A stretch of 64,000 nt of DNA. Origin: Thermosynechococcus sp. HN-54. GTDB taxonomy: Bacteria; Cyanobacteriota; Cyanobacteriia; Thermosynechococcales; Thermosynechococcaceae. Below, piece after piece: positions 39,997-51,497 of the stretch (positions within the stretch are counted from its first letter, which is position 1; every line of letters starts with the position of its first letter). A model generated the notes under the pieces. The model saw only the letters and a list, made by a program, of their open reading frames with translations, did not search any database and was not told where the DNA came from. The stretch covers positions 1,302,001-1,366,000 of the forward strand of contig NZ_CP098039.1 of NCBI RefSeq assembly GCF_023650955.1. The letters are read 5' to 3'. Both the position numbers and the translations under genes were made by a program.

Positions 39997-41082
39997 CTAT
40001 TGGGATAATTCTTTAATCAAGAGGTTGCCCATTTCGCGACAGCCCACCAGCGTACAGCCCTCAGACATTAAGTCGCCGGTGCGGTACCCTTGATCCAAAA
40101 CGCGAGTAATCGCCTCTTCAATTGCTTGGGCAGCCGCGGGCTGGTTGAGGCCATAGCGCAGCATCATTGCCGCACTCAGTACCATTGCGAGCGGGTTGGC
40201 TTTATCTTGGCCGGCAATGTCGGGAGCAGAACCATGAACGGGTTCAAACAAGCCCGGCCCCGACTCCCCGAGGCTGGCAGAGGGGAGCATACCAATACTG
40301 CCCGTGAGCATGGCGGCAATATCGGAAAGAATGTCACCGAACAAGTTAGCGGTCACAATTGTGTCAAACTGTTTTGGGGCACGCACCAGTTGCATGGCGG
40401 CATTGTCCACGTAGAGGTGCGTCAGTTCGACATCGGGGTATTCAGCACTGAGGGCCGTTAGGCGATCGCGCCACAATTGCGAGACTTCAAGGACATTGGC
40501 TTTATCCACGGAGCAGAGCTTGCCCTGTCGTTTGCGAGCGGTTTCAAAGGCCACACGGCCAATGCGATCAATTTCGGTGGCGGTATAGGCCATCGTATTC
40601 ACGCCCCGCTGCTCGCCTGTTTCCGTGGTGAAAATGCCCCGCGGTTGACCAAAGTAAATGCCGCCTGTCAGTTCGCGCACCACCATGAGATCCACGCCGT
40701 CAATCACTTCCGGCTTGAGGGAGGAGGCATGGAGCAGTTGGGGAAAGATTTTGGCGGGGCGCAAGTTAGCAAATAAACCCAGACCCGACCGAAGGGCAAG
40801 TAACCCAGTCTCCGGGCGCAGATGACGCGGCAAGGTATCCCACTGGGTTCCGCCAATGGCAGCTAAAAGCACGGCATCACTTTGGCGACAGGTTTCCAGC
40901 GTTGCTGCGGGTAGGGGTTCACCGACGGCATCAATGGCACAGCCCCCCACAAGGGCAGGAACAAAGTCAAATGCCAAGTCAAAGCGGGGAGCGATCGCTC
41001 GCAACACATCAAGGGCGACGGCAGTAATTTCTGGACCGATGCCATCCCCAGCCAAAACAGCAATGCGATACGTGGTTGCCAT
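39997..41082 (-). CDS. leuB: 3-Isopropylmalate dehydrogenase
   Basis: Leucine biosynthesis: oxidative decarboxylation of 3-isopropylmalate with NAD. 361 residues. [19 protein letters not shown] opens the protein. [14 protein letters not shown], the Tyr/Lys segment with [16 protein letters not shown], the metal-binding region [25 protein letters not shown] and the cofactor loop [19 protein letters not shown] are all present. Normal length. Confidence 0.96.
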   Translation of the reverse strand: MATTYRIAVLAGDGIGPEITAVALDVLRAIAPRFDLAFDFVPALVGGCAIDAVGEPLPAATLETCRQSDAVLLAAIGGTQWDTLPRHLRPETGLLALRSGLGLFANLRPAKIFPQLLHASSLKPEVIDGVDLMVVRELTGGIYFGQPRGIFTTETGEQRGVNTMAYTATEIDRIGRVAFETARKRQGKLCSVDKANVLEVSQLWRDRLTALSAEYPDVELTHLYVDNAAMQLVRAPKQFDTIVTANLFGDILSDIAAMLTGSIGMLPSASLGESGPGLFEPVHGSAPDIAGQDKANPLAMVLSAAMMLRYGLNQPAAAQAIEEAITRVLDQGYRTGDLMSEGCTLVGCREMGNLLIKELSQ

Positions 41083-41139
41083 GCCTGTCTCAAAATCACC
41101 GATCTTTTACTGTACACCAGCCGTGGTGTTCCCTTGACG

Positions 41140-42069
41140 CTATTCCGAGAGATAGCCATCCGGCAGAATCGCCTCGCTCATATCCACGGCACTCAGATCA
41201 ACGCCATTGAGGCTGGCACCGGTGAGAATCGCTTCGATGAGATTGGCTCCCCGCAGATCGGCACCGCTGAGATTCGCCCCCATTAAGTTGGCGCCAATGA
41301 GAATGGCAGAGCTGAGATTGGCTCCCCGCAGCAGCGCTTGGGCAAGGCTCACCCCTCGCAAATCGGCACCGACAAGGTTGGCTTTGTCCAAACAGGCATG
41401 GCGTAAATTCGCTTCTTTGAAGGCGACTTCGCGAAGACTGGCTTCTTCAAGGCGGGCACGACGCAGATTCGCACCAATCAGGACGGCGCGTTCTAAATTG
41501 GCCTGCTGCAAATTGGTGGCACTGAGGTTGGCACCGCGCAAATTCGCCTGTACGAGTTGACTTTCCCGCAAGACCGCATCCGCCAAATCAGCGCCCCGTA
41601 AATAGGCCTCCGTCAGGTTGGCACGGGTGAGGTTGGCTCGCTCTAGCTCAGCAAGGGTGAGATCTGTGAGGGTCAAATTGGCATCCCGCAAAATCGCCTC
41701 ACTAAGTTGAGCACCGGTGAGGTTGGCCTCACTGAGATCCGCATTGGCCAGGTTGGCACGGCTGAGATCCGCCCCCGTGAGGTTGGCCTTGCGCAACGAC
41801 ACCCAGCGTAGATCGGCGCTAATTAAAATCACGCCGCGGAGATCCGCCCCCCGCAAATCCGCCTGACTGAGATTGACGCCAGTAAGAATCGCCCCCCGCA
41901 AATCGGCTCCTTGCAGGTTGGTACTTTGCAAAGCCGCATCGGTGAGATCGGCACGGGAAAGATCAATGCCCGTCAAAATACACCGACTCAGGTTAGCACG
42001 GCGCAAGCGTACCCCCGCAAAGTCGCGATCGCCCACGTTATATCGTTTCAGTAAAACATCAGCTTCCAC
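41140..42069 (-). CDS. Pentapeptide repeat protein
   Basis: 309 residues, nearly all A(D/N)LXX repeats from residue 20 onward (for example GADLRGVILISADLRWVSLR). N-terminal MEADVLLKRYNVGDRDFAGV resembles the MESEEFLARYAKGKTNFQTV start of the other pentapeptide gene at 31759, and both end with a Met-x-Pro-Asp-Gly or Leu-Pro-Asp-Gly tail, suggesting paralogues. No membrane segment. Confidence 0.9.
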   Translation of the reverse strand: MEADVLLKRYNVGDRDFAGVRLRRANLSRCILTGIDLSRADLTDAALQSTNLQGADLRGAILTGVNLSQADLRGADLRGVILISADLRWVSLRKANLTGADLSRANLANADLSEANLTGAQLSEAILRDANLTLTDLTLAELERANLTRANLTEAYLRGADLADAVLRESQLVQANLRGANLSATNLQQANLERAVLIGANLRRARLEEASLREVAFKEANLRHACLDKANLVGADLRGVSLAQALLRGANLSSAILIGANLMGANLSGADLRGANLIEAILTGASLNGVDLSAVDMSEAILPDGYLSE

Positions 42070-42144
42070 AGTAATTGAGTCACTTCCGTCGCAAATGCAA
42101 ATTTCATTCCCCTAATTCCAGTATTCCCCCCGTTGTAGCTGAAC

Positions 42145-43770
42145 CTACGGTGGTGAGAGGGGTTTTAGGCGAATTCGAGCCATGTAGTGGGTAAACTGAT
42201 TATCTCGCACATGACTGGTAATGCCTAGGGCAGCAAAGGGCTGGAGCGATCGCGCGACTTCAGGTGCCAGTTCGGGCAAGAGCAAGTTATTTTGCAGTGA
42301 CCCAAGGTTACTCAAATTCAGGTAGAACTGCGTGTCTTTGGGCTGGGGCAGCACTGCACGGTAGAGGGGAGAGTCGGCAAGGGAGCGCTCAGGGGGGGTA
42401 CTCATATCCGTCAAAGGGCCGAGTCCCAAAAAGAGGGTCTGGTCATTCAGCCAACCGTGCTGCCCTACTGGCAACCCCGGCGGAATGCGCCAAGTGGTGA
42501 TCGGTTGCGGTTCTGTTGCTGTTTGTTGTACTTGCCACCGTAGGCGATCGCGAATTTGGCTATCGAGTTGGCTCAAGGTTTGACTGGCTTGGGGGCGATC
42601 GCTGGTCTGACTGAGAAAGAGTAAACTAGGGGCATTGCCTAGGGCGGGAACGGGCACAAAGGCAGCAGCAAATTCGCCATCCATCCAAGGGACAAAGGCC
42701 TGTTGCCAATCAAGGCCTGTGAGCTCTTTAACCGTATTAGTAATTGTTTCTTGGACAGAAGCGGGGGTATTCTGCCATAAATTCCTAAAGGAACCCGTAC
42801 TGTAAAAGGCTAAGGTGGTCTCCGGCACCAGACGGCTGAGTTCACGGCTTTCACCTTCACTGACAAGGGCTTGATCCTGTTGCGAACGCCATGTCACTGC
42901 CTCCAATTCAATTTGCTCAGAGGTCATGTCTGCTGTTAGGACAATCCCTTGGAGTTCCCGCGGGGGTTCAGGAAGACTCCCCTCAGGGGCAGCCATCTGA
43001 CTGGCTAAAAAGGCGGGTAGGTTCACATAGAGTTCGACCAGCGGACGATGATCGGATAACCCTTTCACGGCTTGTTGATAGGTGGGCTGGCTGCCAATGC
43101 CGTTGTTGGCTTGGGCGGTGGCAATGACTTGTTGCAGGGCGCTCTGGTGCTGACTCCAGAGGATGTAGGCCTGATTCTCATGCGTAACGAGGGCGATCGC
43201 ATCCTGCGCACCGGAGGTGTTCGCGCCGCTGTCGGGGTCAGGGAGAATCCCCTTGGCCTTGAAGATTTTCACGCCGTTGATTTCTGTGATCGGTTCGCCA
43301 ATGACGCTTTGCAGGAGTTGCTCCCCCATCGGTACATTTAGGGTCGGCACAATCCAAACGTGGGGCGGTACGGGTGATTCTCTGACGGACTCTGGGGTAA
43401 TAGGCAACAACACCACTGTGGCTTGGTCACCAATAAAGGGGCGGACATCCTTGAGGTAGTCCAGTTGTGCCAGATTCACCCCCTCTGGCGAGAGCGGATC
43501 ATAGCTGGGGTTCAACCACGGTTGGGCTTGTAACAGGCCGCTTTTGGCAAGGGCTTCCCAAGGCTTGGGATCTGTGGGTAAGGTGAGGGTCAAGAGGGCG
43601 CTCTTGGGGGCGATCGCCATTCCGGGGGCGATCGGGCGTTGGCTCAAGCGCTGCCATAGGAATACCGCTGCTGCCGTTCCCGCGCCTAGAATCACAATGG
43701 CTACCCCGCCCACCAACCAAGGGCGGAACCGACGGGGGGAGCGCACAGAAGGCTGAGATTGTGTGGTCAT
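42145..43770 (-). CDS. DUF3352-type membrane-anchored protein
   Basis: 541 residues. A single N-terminal membrane span (residues about 17-40, [20 protein letters not shown]) is followed by a large extracytoplasmic region with the family pattern: [49 protein letters not shown], and [22 protein letters not shown]3352 is common in cyanobacteria; function unknown. It overlaps cofH by 4 nt on the same strand. Confidence 0.85.
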   Translation of the reverse strand: MTTQSQPSVRSPRRFRPWLVGGVAIVILGAGTAAAVFLWQRLSQRPIAPGMAIAPKSALLTLTLPTDPKPWEALAKSGLLQAQPWLNPSYDPLSPEGVNLAQLDYLKDVRPFIGDQATVVLLPITPESVRESPVPPHVWIVPTLNVPMGEQLLQSVIGEPITEINGVKIFKAKGILPDPDSGANTSGAQDAIALVTHENQAYILWSQHQSALQQVIATAQANNGIGSQPTYQQAVKGLSDHRPLVELYVNLPAFLASQMAAPEGSLPEPPRELQGIVLTADMTSEQIELEAVTWRSQQDQALVSEGESRELSRLVPETTLAFYSTGSFRNLWQNTPASVQETITNTVKELTGLDWQQAFVPWMDGEFAAAFVPVPALGNAPSLLFLSQTSDRPQASQTLSQLDSQIRDRLRWQVQQTATEPQPITTWRIPPGLPVGQHGWLNDQTLFLGLGPLTDMSTPPERSLADSPLYRAVLPQPKDTQFYLNLSNLGSLQNNLLLPELAPEVARSLQPFAALGITSHVRDNQFTHYMARIRLKPLSPP

Positions 43771-44948
43771 TGCATCTCTCCAACGGCATCGTAAAGGGTT
43801 GTCCGCTGACGGGGGATGCGACCAAGGGAGCGAATCGCTGCCACTAACTCCCTAGGCCTAAGAGCGGTTCCCCCTTTTGCCCCGGCCACGGAAGTAATGT
43901 GTTCTTCCATCAACGTTCCCCCCAAATCATTACACCCCCAGTTGAGTGCCATTGTTGCACCCTCAAGACCCAATTTGACCCAACTAGGCTGATGGTTGGG
44001 AATCCACCGCCCTAAAAACAACCGTGCCACTGCCGTCAGAACCAATGTTGGTAATAACTGTGGTTGATGGTGTCCTACCCATTGTCGCATTGCCTTGGGG
44101 GCAAGTTCCCCCACATAAGGCAGGAGGATAAACTCGGTAATTCGTGCTGGGTAGTCCTGCTCTAGCGCCTTCTGCTGAAGCTGTTGCAGATGTTGCAGGT
44201 GAGCCACCTGATCGGCTGGTGTTTCAATGTGGCCGCAGAGCATTGTGCTGGTTGTCCACACCCCCAAACGATGGGCGGTTTCAACAATCTCTAGCCATGT
44301 TGTGGTGTTAATTTTCTGAGGACAGATTTTTGCCCGCACTCGATCCACTAACACCTCAGCGGCGGTACCCGGCATGGAGTCCACCCCAGTCTGATGCAGG
44401 ACATCAATCACTTGGGCATAGGAGAGGTCATCCTCACGGGCAATGAATTGAATTTCTTGGGGCGAAAAGGCATGGAGATGGAGTTGCGGAAAGGCGGTTT
44501 TGATTTGCCGCACGAGGAATTGGTAATAGCGCAAACTGGACCCACATTCTTTAGCTGCTGGATTGAGACCCCCCTGCATACAAATTTCCGTTGCTCCTTG
44601 GCCAACAGCTTCGGCCACTTTGCTGAGAATAGTCTCAATCTCTAACCAGTAGGCATCCGCTGCTGTCGCATCCCGACGAAAGGCACAGAAAGCACAGTGT
44701 TGCTCACAGATATTCGTAAAGTTGATGTTGCGGTTAATCACATAGGTGACGGTGTCTCCCACTTGCTGCTGGCGCAGGCGATCGCTAGCAGTTTGCAGTG
44801 CCCTGAGGAGGGGGGGCAATGGTTCTTGAGGAGCACTGATTCTGGCTACGGGAAGGGCGGTTGCCAAAAGGGTTTGGGCTTGTTGGGCAGAAATGCCATT
44901 GTTAGCCACAACCTCCTCTAGCTCCGCGATCGCCCCTGTGGTCTGCAT
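43767..44948 (-). CDS. cofH: FO synthase subunit 2 (CofH), radical SAM
   Basis: With CofG it makes the deazaflavin FO, the antenna chromophore of some photolyases. 393 residues. The cluster motif is [10 protein letters not shown] (CxxxCxxC) near residue 82, followed by [25 protein letters not shown] and [17 protein letters not shown], all diagnostic of CofH. CofG is not in the window. Overlaps the downstream DUF3352 gene by 4 nt (ATGA). Confidence 0.9.
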   Translation of the reverse strand: MQTTGAIAELEEVVANNGISAQQAQTLLATALPVARISAPQEPLPPLLRALQTASDRLRQQQVGDTVTYVINRNINFTNICEQHCAFCAFRRDATAADAYWLEIETILSKVAEAVGQGATEICMQGGLNPAAKECGSSLRYYQFLVRQIKTAFPQLHLHAFSPQEIQFIAREDDLSYAQVIDVLHQTGVDSMPGTAAEVLVDRVRAKICPQKINTTTWLEIVETAHRLGVWTTSTMLCGHIETPADQVAHLQHLQQLQQKALEQDYPARITEFILLPYVGELAPKAMRQWVGHHQPQLLPTLVLTAVARLFLGRWIPNHQPSWVKLGLEGATMALNWGCNDLGGTLMEEHITSVAGAKGGTALRPRELVAAIRSLGRIPRQRTTLYDAVGEMQ

Positions 44949-45044
44949 CGAATCTACTCCACCTTTAGGAAACTAGGTCACTCTTTCTTTAGCTTAAGCA
45001 CAGCCCTTTTCTAAAATATGGGAGACGTGGAAGGGGTAATGGTG

Positions 45045-45347
45045 ATGGCAGCGGAAGCGGTGGGCATGGTGCAGGTCTTGGGATACCCGGCAGCCCTTGC
45101 TGTGGCCGATACATTGGTGAAAGCGGCTCAGGTCACCCTTGTCAGTTGTGAGGGCATTGGTGCGGGCTATTGGACAGTGGTGATCCGAGGAGAGGTGGCG
45201 GACGTGAATGCAGCAGTTCGAGCGGCGCGATCGCTCAAGGGTCACGAGGTCATCTCGCATCAGATTATTGCCCGTCCCGCTGGCAATCTCGAACACGTCC
45301 TACCGATTGTAGTCCCTCACCAGCCACCTGAGGATTTTCTACTTTGA
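45045..45347 (+). CDS. Single-domain BMC shell protein, CcmK-like with unusual pore loop
   Basis: 100 residues from the ATG at 45045, chosen because GGAAGGGG lies 8 nt upstream (ATGs at 45018 and 45039 are alternatives). Aligns by eye with CcmK: AVGMVQVLGYPAALAVADTLVKAAQVTLVSCE, VVIRGEVADVNAAV, IIARPAGNLEHVLPI. The pore loop, KIGSGR in CcmK1/2, reads GIGAGYW here, and does not match CcmK3/4 as I remember them. It stands alone, away from any ccm operon. Likely a minor carboxysome shell component. Confidence 0.83.
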   Translation: MAAEAVGMVQVLGYPAALAVADTLVKAAQVTLVSCEGIGAGYWTVVIRGEVADVNAAVRAARSLKGHEVISHQIIARPAGNLEHVLPIVVPHQPPEDFLL

Positions 45348-45389
45348 GCCAATCCTAAACTTCGGCTCATCGGCTAAAAGCTGCTTAGC

Positions 45390-45785
45390 TTAGCGCGATC
45401 CTTGCAGTTGCTTCACCTGCTCGGGGGTGAGAATGGTCAGCATTTCCACGCGGGTATCCTGCATCACCTTCGAGAGCTGATTTTTTTGATCGGGGCGCAG
45501 GGAGACCAAGTTCATGGCTTCACCCGTGGATTTTCCCTGCTTAATGGCATTGCGGAAAATGCGCTGTTGGTCGCGATCCAGAATTCTTAGAATGCGATCA
45601 TTAGTGCGGAGTGTCAGGCGCAGTACGGCCTGTTTTTGCTCAACACTAAGATTGAGTTTTTTCATTTGCTCAGCGGTCAGGAGGCCGCCACTGGTTTGGG
45701 CAATCACCTGAGGTGGAATGGTTGTGCCACTGATACCCGCCACAAGGGCGATCGCCACCATTAATCGCTGAATATTCTTTTTCAT
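45390..45785 (-). CDS. Secreted Spy/CpxP-like helical protein
   Basis: 131 residues from MKKNIQRLMVAIALVAG; the N-terminal 30 residues are a signal peptide with likely cleavage after VIAQ. The mature part is all helical and contains LTAEQMKKLNLSVEQKQAVLRL and LRPDQKNQLSKVMQDTRVEMLTILTPEQVKQL, the Leu-Thr-x-x-Gln pattern of the Spy/CpxP chaperone-like family. Periplasmic. Single gene. Confidence 0.72.
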   Translation of the reverse strand: MKKNIQRLMVAIALVAGISGTTIPPQVIAQTSGGLLTAEQMKKLNLSVEQKQAVLRLTLRTNDRILRILDRDQQRIFRNAIKQGKSTGEAMNLVSLRPDQKNQLSKVMQDTRVEMLTILTPEQVKQLQGSR

Positions 45786-45827
45786 CCCTGCCACCTCACC
45801 ACTGCTGCTACGCTTGCTACCCCTATT

Positions 45828-47039
<1,212 letters not shown>

Positions 47040-47056
<17 letters not shown>

Positions 47057-47909
47057 GAAATAGCCCTTGGGGACGCACCAGAAGCACTGCCATCATGATC
47101 ACTAGGGCAACGGCCAGCTTGTATTCAGAAGGAATCATCAGTGTACTCATCTCCTGAGCAACACCAATAATCAGGGCGCCAGCGATCGCCCCGTAGGGAT
47201 TGCCAATGCCACCGAGAATCACACTGGCAAAGAGGGGCAAGATCAAAAACCAACCCATCGTTGGCCGCACAGCGGTAATCAGGCCATAAAGCCCCCCGGC
47301 CACTCCTGTGAGCACCCCCGCCAAGAGCCAAGTGGACAGCACCACCCACTCGACATCAATGCCAGAAACCCGCGCCAAGTCAAGATCATCGGCTACGGCT
47401 CGCATGGCTTTGCCCACCTTGGTGCGTTGCAATAATAAATGAACCGCAGCGATCGCCACCACCGCCAAAATCATTACAATCACCTTCGAGTAAATAATTT
47501 TCACCCCCCAAAAATCAAGGGCGGGCATCACGGGTAGCCGATAAGTTTGGTTTTCACTGCCCCAGATGAGAATCACGGCATTGCGCAGCAGAAACGAAAG
47601 ACCAATGGAGATAATAATCAATGTTGTCGAAGTTGCCCGGCGATCGCGCATCGGCTGCCACAGGAGCTTCTCGCTCAGGAGCATCAACCCCGCCGTTCCC
47701 AAGCCCCCGATCGCCATTGAGAGCCAAATATCCAGTCCCGTTGCATTGGCCACCAATGTCAGGTAGGCTCCCGCCGTCATAAAGTCACCATGGGCAAAGT
47801 TGGGCAGGCGCAAAATTCCAAATGTGAGCGTCAAACCCACCGCTGCGAGGGCAATAATACTCCCCACTGCCAAGCCATTAACGAAAAGTTGAATCAGTTG
47901 AATATCCAT
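47040..47909 (-). CDS. Branched-chain/neutral amino acid ABC permease, LivH type
   Basis: 289 residues with about eight membrane spans. VNGLAVGSIIALAAVGLTLTFGILRLPNFAHGD near the N-terminus and GKAMRAVADDLDLARVSGIDVEWVV are LivH signatures; the C-terminus GAIAGALIIGVAQEMS is also typical. In cyanobacteria such permeases serve the NAT neutral amino acid or urea uptake systems. No LivM, ATPase or binding protein is adjacent, so it works with subunits coded elsewhere. Confidence 0.88.
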
Positions 47910-48252
47910 GAACGATTGCGACTAAAATTTGAGAAACCGTGAAAGGGGCAGCACCTGCTCATAGAATAGCGATCAGTGGGGTGTTTAGACGAGAGCTTTT
48001 TCTCTGACTGGAAAAAGTCAATGTTCCCCCGAAAGCTTCAAGCCAAAATCAAAATTATACCTTGATTCACGCTGCCAAAATGTAGCGACAATAACAAATA
48101 ATAGTACGGATTCCCGAAGTTTCAGGTAGGGATTTACCCCCTTGGTTTTTTTTGTTCAGATTGCGTACCGTTGAGGCAGCCGTGCTGCTGAGTCAATCGC
48201 GCGATTAGCATCAACGCATCGGTGACCAACCGTATTGTTCGAGGAGGCTTGT
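47910..48252. promoter_or_regulatory. 343-nt divergent control region with a 12-bp palindrome
   Basis: Lies between livH (minus) and the glycosyltransferase (plus). It contains the hairpin GCAGCCGTGCTGC (48176-48188) and the perfect palindrome AATCGCGCGATT (48195-48206), 47 nt before the plus-strand ATG. A run of T (ggTTTTTTTTg near 48148) precedes them. No known riboswitch recognised. Confidence 0.4.
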
Positions 48253-49329
48253 ATGCGCATTGCTCAAATCGCCCCCCTGTGGGAACGGGTACCGCCGCCA
48301 GCCTATGGGGGTGTGGAGTTGGTGGTGAGTCTGCTCACGGAAGAATTAGTCAAGCGAGGGCACGAGGTCACGCTGTTTGCCAGTGGCGACTCCATTACCC
48401 AAGCCAAATTAGTGTCTACCTATCCCCACGCCATTCGCCTCGATCCCAATGTGCAAGAATATGCCGTCTATGAAGCCCTGCAACTAGGAGAGGTCTTTAG
48501 TCGCGCCAATGAATTTGATGTCATCCATTCCCATGTGGGCTATACAGCTTTACCCTACGCCAGTCTGGTGAAAACACCCGTTGTTCACACGCTCCATGGT
48601 CGCTTTACGACGGATAATGAGCGCATTTTCAGCCAATATCGCAACCAAAACTACGTCAGTATTTCCCATTCCCAGCGGCAACTAGGGGACTTGAACTACA
48701 TTGCCACGGTCTATAACGCCATTGCTGTGGAAACCCATCACTTCTATCCCCAGCCCAGCAATCCGCCCTATCTGGCCTTCCTAGGACGGCTCTCCCCGGA
48801 AAAAGGCCCTCACCATGCCATTGAAATCGCCAAGCGGGTGGGCATTCCGCTGCGGATGGCCGGCAAAGTGGATCGGGTCGATCGCGACTACTTCAAGGAA
48901 TTGATCGAACCCCACATTGATGGTGAATTTATCCAGTTCATCGGCGAAGCGGATCATCCAACCAAGAATGCCCTCCTCGGTGGGGCGATCGCCATGCTCT
49001 TTCCAATTACGTGGCAAGAACCCTTTGGTCTTGTGATGATCGAATCCATGGCAGCCGGTACACCAGTGGTGGCGATCGCCAAAGGAGCAGCGCCCGAAGT
49101 GATTGAGCACGGCAAAACGGGTTTTCTGTGCCATTCTGTTGACGAATGTGTAGCGGCTGTTGACCAAGTGCCGCAACTGGATCGCAAGGCCTGTCGAGAT
49201 TATGTTTGGCAGCGGTTCAGCGTTCAGCGGATGGTGAGCGAGTATGAAGCTGTTTATGATACCGTTCTTGCCGAGAGCTTCGTCCATAATGGACATCGTC
49301 GGGGGACGTTTGAACTGCTGGCCAGTTAG
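48253..49329 (+). CDS. GT4-family glycosyltransferase
   Basis: 358 residues starting MRIAQIAPLWERVPPPAYGG, with GAGGAGG ideally placed upstream; an in-frame ATG at 48235 overlaps that site. GT-B fold: the donor half shows FLGRLSPEKGPHHAIEIAKR and the retaining-GT signature EPFGLVMIESMAAGTPVVA with both Glu residues. The acceptor is unknown. It is 59 nt upstream of a second GT4 gene, so the two may act in one pathway. Confidence 0.88.
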   Translation: MRIAQIAPLWERVPPPAYGGVELVVSLLTEELVKRGHEVTLFASGDSITQAKLVSTYPHAIRLDPNVQEYAVYEALQLGEVFSRANEFDVIHSHVGYTALPYASLVKTPVVHTLHGRFTTDNERIFSQYRNQNYVSISHSQRQLGDLNYIATVYNAIAVETHHFYPQPSNPPYLAFLGRLSPEKGPHHAIEIAKRVGIPLRMAGKVDRVDRDYFKELIEPHIDGEFIQFIGEADHPTKNALLGGAIAMLFPITWQEPFGLVMIESMAAGTPVVAIAKGAAPEVIEHGKTGFLCHSVDECVAAVDQVPQLDRKACRDYVWQRFSVQRMVSEYEAVYDTVLAESFVHNGHRRGTFELLAS

Positions 49330-49388
49330 GTGTATCCCTGAATACTTTGTAACTGTGTTTCTTTGGCCGTTATTCGAAAGGTGTATTT

Positions 49389-50744
49389 ATGCAAGCATTA
49401 TCAACCCGTACAGCAAAAAATACACTCCATCGAGCCTTTGCTCTGCCCCAACTCCAATTACCTGCTCGTCAACCCATTGCCTTGATTTCTGTGCATGGGG
49501 ATCCCGCCGCTGATGTCGGCCATGAATCCGCCGGTGGTCAAAATATCTATGTACGGCAATTGGGGGAAGCCCTAGCGGCAGCCGGGTGGCACGTGGATAT
49601 GTTTACCCGCAAAATCCATCCCGATGACCCCGATGTGATTGAGCACAGCCCCCACTGTCGCACCATTCGCCTCGAGGCAGGCCCTCTGACCTATATTCCG
49701 CGTGAGAAACTCTTTGAGACATTACCGAAGTTTGTCGAAGCGTTCAAGGCTTACCATGCCAAATATGGCTATCCCCTGATCCACACCAACTACTGGCTCT
49801 CCGGCTGGGCGGGTTGGCAGTTGCGTCAGGAGTTGAATTTCCAATGGCTGCATACCTACCATTCCTTGGGGGTCGTGAAATATCAAGTGGCTTCTGAGCA
49901 AGCCCAACGGGATGAAACCCGCCTCACGGTGGAAAAAGCCATCCTTGAAAATGCCGACTGTGTGATTGTGACTAGCCCCCAAGAGGAAGCCTATCTACGG
50001 CGCTGGGTGTCTAAGGCAGGGCAAACACGTCTGATTCCCTGTGGCACGAATTTGCATCTCTTTTACCCCGTGGCCGATGCCCGTACCCAACTGAATTTGC
50101 CTACCGATGAGCCGATTGTGCTCTATGTGGGTCGCTTTGATCGCCGCAAAGGGATTGAAACGCTGGTGGCAGCGATGGCTCAGGTGACCCAAGGGCGGTT
50201 ACTGCTTGTGGGGGGAAGTGATCCGCAGCGCAGTGATGGTGCCGAACGGCGGCGCATTGAAGGATTAGTGCAGGAGTATCGTTTGGGCGATCGCGTGACC
50301 TTTGTGGGGCAAATTGACCATGAGCGCTTGGCGGTGTACTACAGTGCTGCCAATGTCTGCGTTGTGCCCAGCTACTATGAACCCTTTGGCTTGGTGGCCA
50401 TTGAAGCGATGGCCTGTGGCACACCGGTGATTGCCTCCGCTGTGGGTGGTCTGCAATTCACGGTGATTCCTGAAGAAACAGGGCTACTGGTGCCGCCTCA
50501 GGATGCCACTGCCTTGGCCAATGCGATTCAACGGATTTTGGCAGATCCAGACTGGGCACGTATCCTTGGGGCAAATGGCCGTGAGCGGGTGCAAGCCCTC
50601 TTCAACTGGGAAGCGATCGCCCTGCAAATGGGGCAACTCTACCGTCAGCTCTTTGCCGCTTCTCTCATGGGGAATTCAACCCGCTTAGATACCGTCAAGA
50701 ACACGACGCCACTGACAGTGGCTAAAACGGCTTTAGCCTCCTAG
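49389..50744 (+). CDS. GT4-family glycosyltransferase, sucrose-phosphate-synthase-like group
   Basis: 451 residues. LISVHGDPAADVGHESAGGQNIYVRQLGEALAAAGWHV contains the GGQNxYVR motif shared by sucrose synthase, sucrose phosphate synthase and MshA-type enzymes. The donor domain has VLYVGRFDRRKGIETLV and EPFGLVAIEAMACGTPVIAS. A sucrose-type role is possible but not proven; other GT4 members share these motifs. The C-terminal 25 residues are a non-conserved tail. Confidence 0.87.
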   Translation: MQALSTRTAKNTLHRAFALPQLQLPARQPIALISVHGDPAADVGHESAGGQNIYVRQLGEALAAAGWHVDMFTRKIHPDDPDVIEHSPHCRTIRLEAGPLTYIPREKLFETLPKFVEAFKAYHAKYGYPLIHTNYWLSGWAGWQLRQELNFQWLHTYHSLGVVKYQVASEQAQRDETRLTVEKAILENADCVIVTSPQEEAYLRRWVSKAGQTRLIPCGTNLHLFYPVADARTQLNLPTDEPIVLYVGRFDRRKGIETLVAAMAQVTQGRLLLVGGSDPQRSDGAERRRIEGLVQEYRLGDRVTFVGQIDHERLAVYYSAANVCVVPSYYEPFGLVAIEAMACGTPVIASAVGGLQFTVIPEETGLLVPPQDATALANAIQRILADPDWARILGANGRERVQALFNWEAIALQMGQLYRQLFAASLMGNSTRLDTVKNTTPLTVAKTALAS

Positions 50745-50751
50745 GCACCAT

Positions 50752-50874
50752 CAGAGCGGCAGAGATGCCCATGGACATCCGTCTCGTCCTCAAGGACAGG
50801 GATTCGCAGTCAAGATTTCAGACAGGGCTGCCATCTCCTAGGGAAACCCTCAGGATGCCTAGCTTGCCGCTCTG
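50752..50874 (+). ncRNA. Candidate structured RNA between two genes
   Basis: CAGAGCGGC (50752-50760) pairs exactly with GCCGCTCTG (50866-50874), enclosing about 105 nt. Inside are the hairpins GTCC-TCAA-GGAC and AGGG-AAA-CCCT and a GAGATG/CATCTC pairing. The whole would form a multi-branched RNA starting 8 nt after the glycosyltransferase stop, 74 nt before the DUF2085 gene. It could be a 3' UTR structure, a leader or a free small RNA. Does not match an RNA family I know. Confidence 0.4.
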
Positions 50875-50947
50875 CTCAGGCAATCATTGCCCTTGACTGA
50901 AACGGTTTGTTAAATTTTAGGGAGTTCTGTGTCCATTCTGAAATCTA

Positions 50948-51439
50948 ATGGTGCGGTGGCGATCTCCCCTCTGGCCTGATGTGATTCTTGCGGCACTCAT
51001 TCTAGGCCCCCTTTTTGCCCCTTTCTTGGCCGCTAGCGACTTTCTGTTCTTGCCTAAAATTGCCCACATTATCTACACGATGGGCAACCACGTGTGTCCG
51101 CAACCAGAGATGGGCTTAATGTTAGCTCCCCCTTGGAAAATGGCGGTCTGTATGCGCTGCTATGGCACCCTTTTGGGGGTTCTCCTGACCCGTTGGTGGA
51201 TTCAGCGATCGCCCACTGCCCAAGAATGGTATTGGCTGCGGCAGTATGGTTTGGCGGGCTTTTTAGTGGCGACCCTATTGATGCTCTTTTATCCCCTTGA
51301 GTGGGCACTGCAACACTATGGCGTTTGGGGCTATTCCAACTGGATTGTCTTTCCCTTTGGGGCGATCGCTGGACTGGGCTTGGGATTACTGATCATGCCC
51401 CTCCTGTATGCCAAACAGCGCCTTGCCACCTCCCGTTAG
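50948..51439 (+). CDS. DUF2085 membrane protein
   Basis: 163 residues with about four membrane spans. The family core is GNHVCPQPEMGLMLAPPWKMAVCMRCYGTLLGVLL, with Cys residues in HxxCP and CMRCYG spacing that may bind metal or heme. Function unknown. Its stop is 110 nt before glnA. Confidence 0.78.
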   Translation: MVRWRSPLWPDVILAALILGPLFAPFLAASDFLFLPKIAHIIYTMGNHVCPQPEMGLMLAPPWKMAVCMRCYGTLLGVLLTRWWIQRSPTAQEWYWLRQYGLAGFLVATLLMLFYPLEWALQHYGVWGYSNWIVFPFGAIAGLGLGLLIMPLLYAKQRLATSR

Positions 51440-51460
51440 GGGGCAGACAGCGGAATTTTT

Positions 51461-51474
51461 GTAGCCTCCGATAC
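51461..51474 (+). promoter_or_regulatory. NtcA box of glnA
   Basis: Exact GTA-N8-TAC (GTAGCCTCCGATAC), 76 nt before the glnA ATG. A -10-like TACCAT lies 23 nt further down at 51498-51503, the spacing of NtcA-activated promoters. NtcA with 2-oxoglutarate would activate glnA under nitrogen limitation. Confidence 0.85.
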
Positions 51475-51497
51475 AAAAATTAACTGGGGCAACTTTC

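Noticed and set aside
41140-42069. Tandem DNA repeat or CRISPR-like array
   Set aside because: The near-periodic pattern is caused by pentapeptide repeats in protein; unit sequences vary and there are no spacers.
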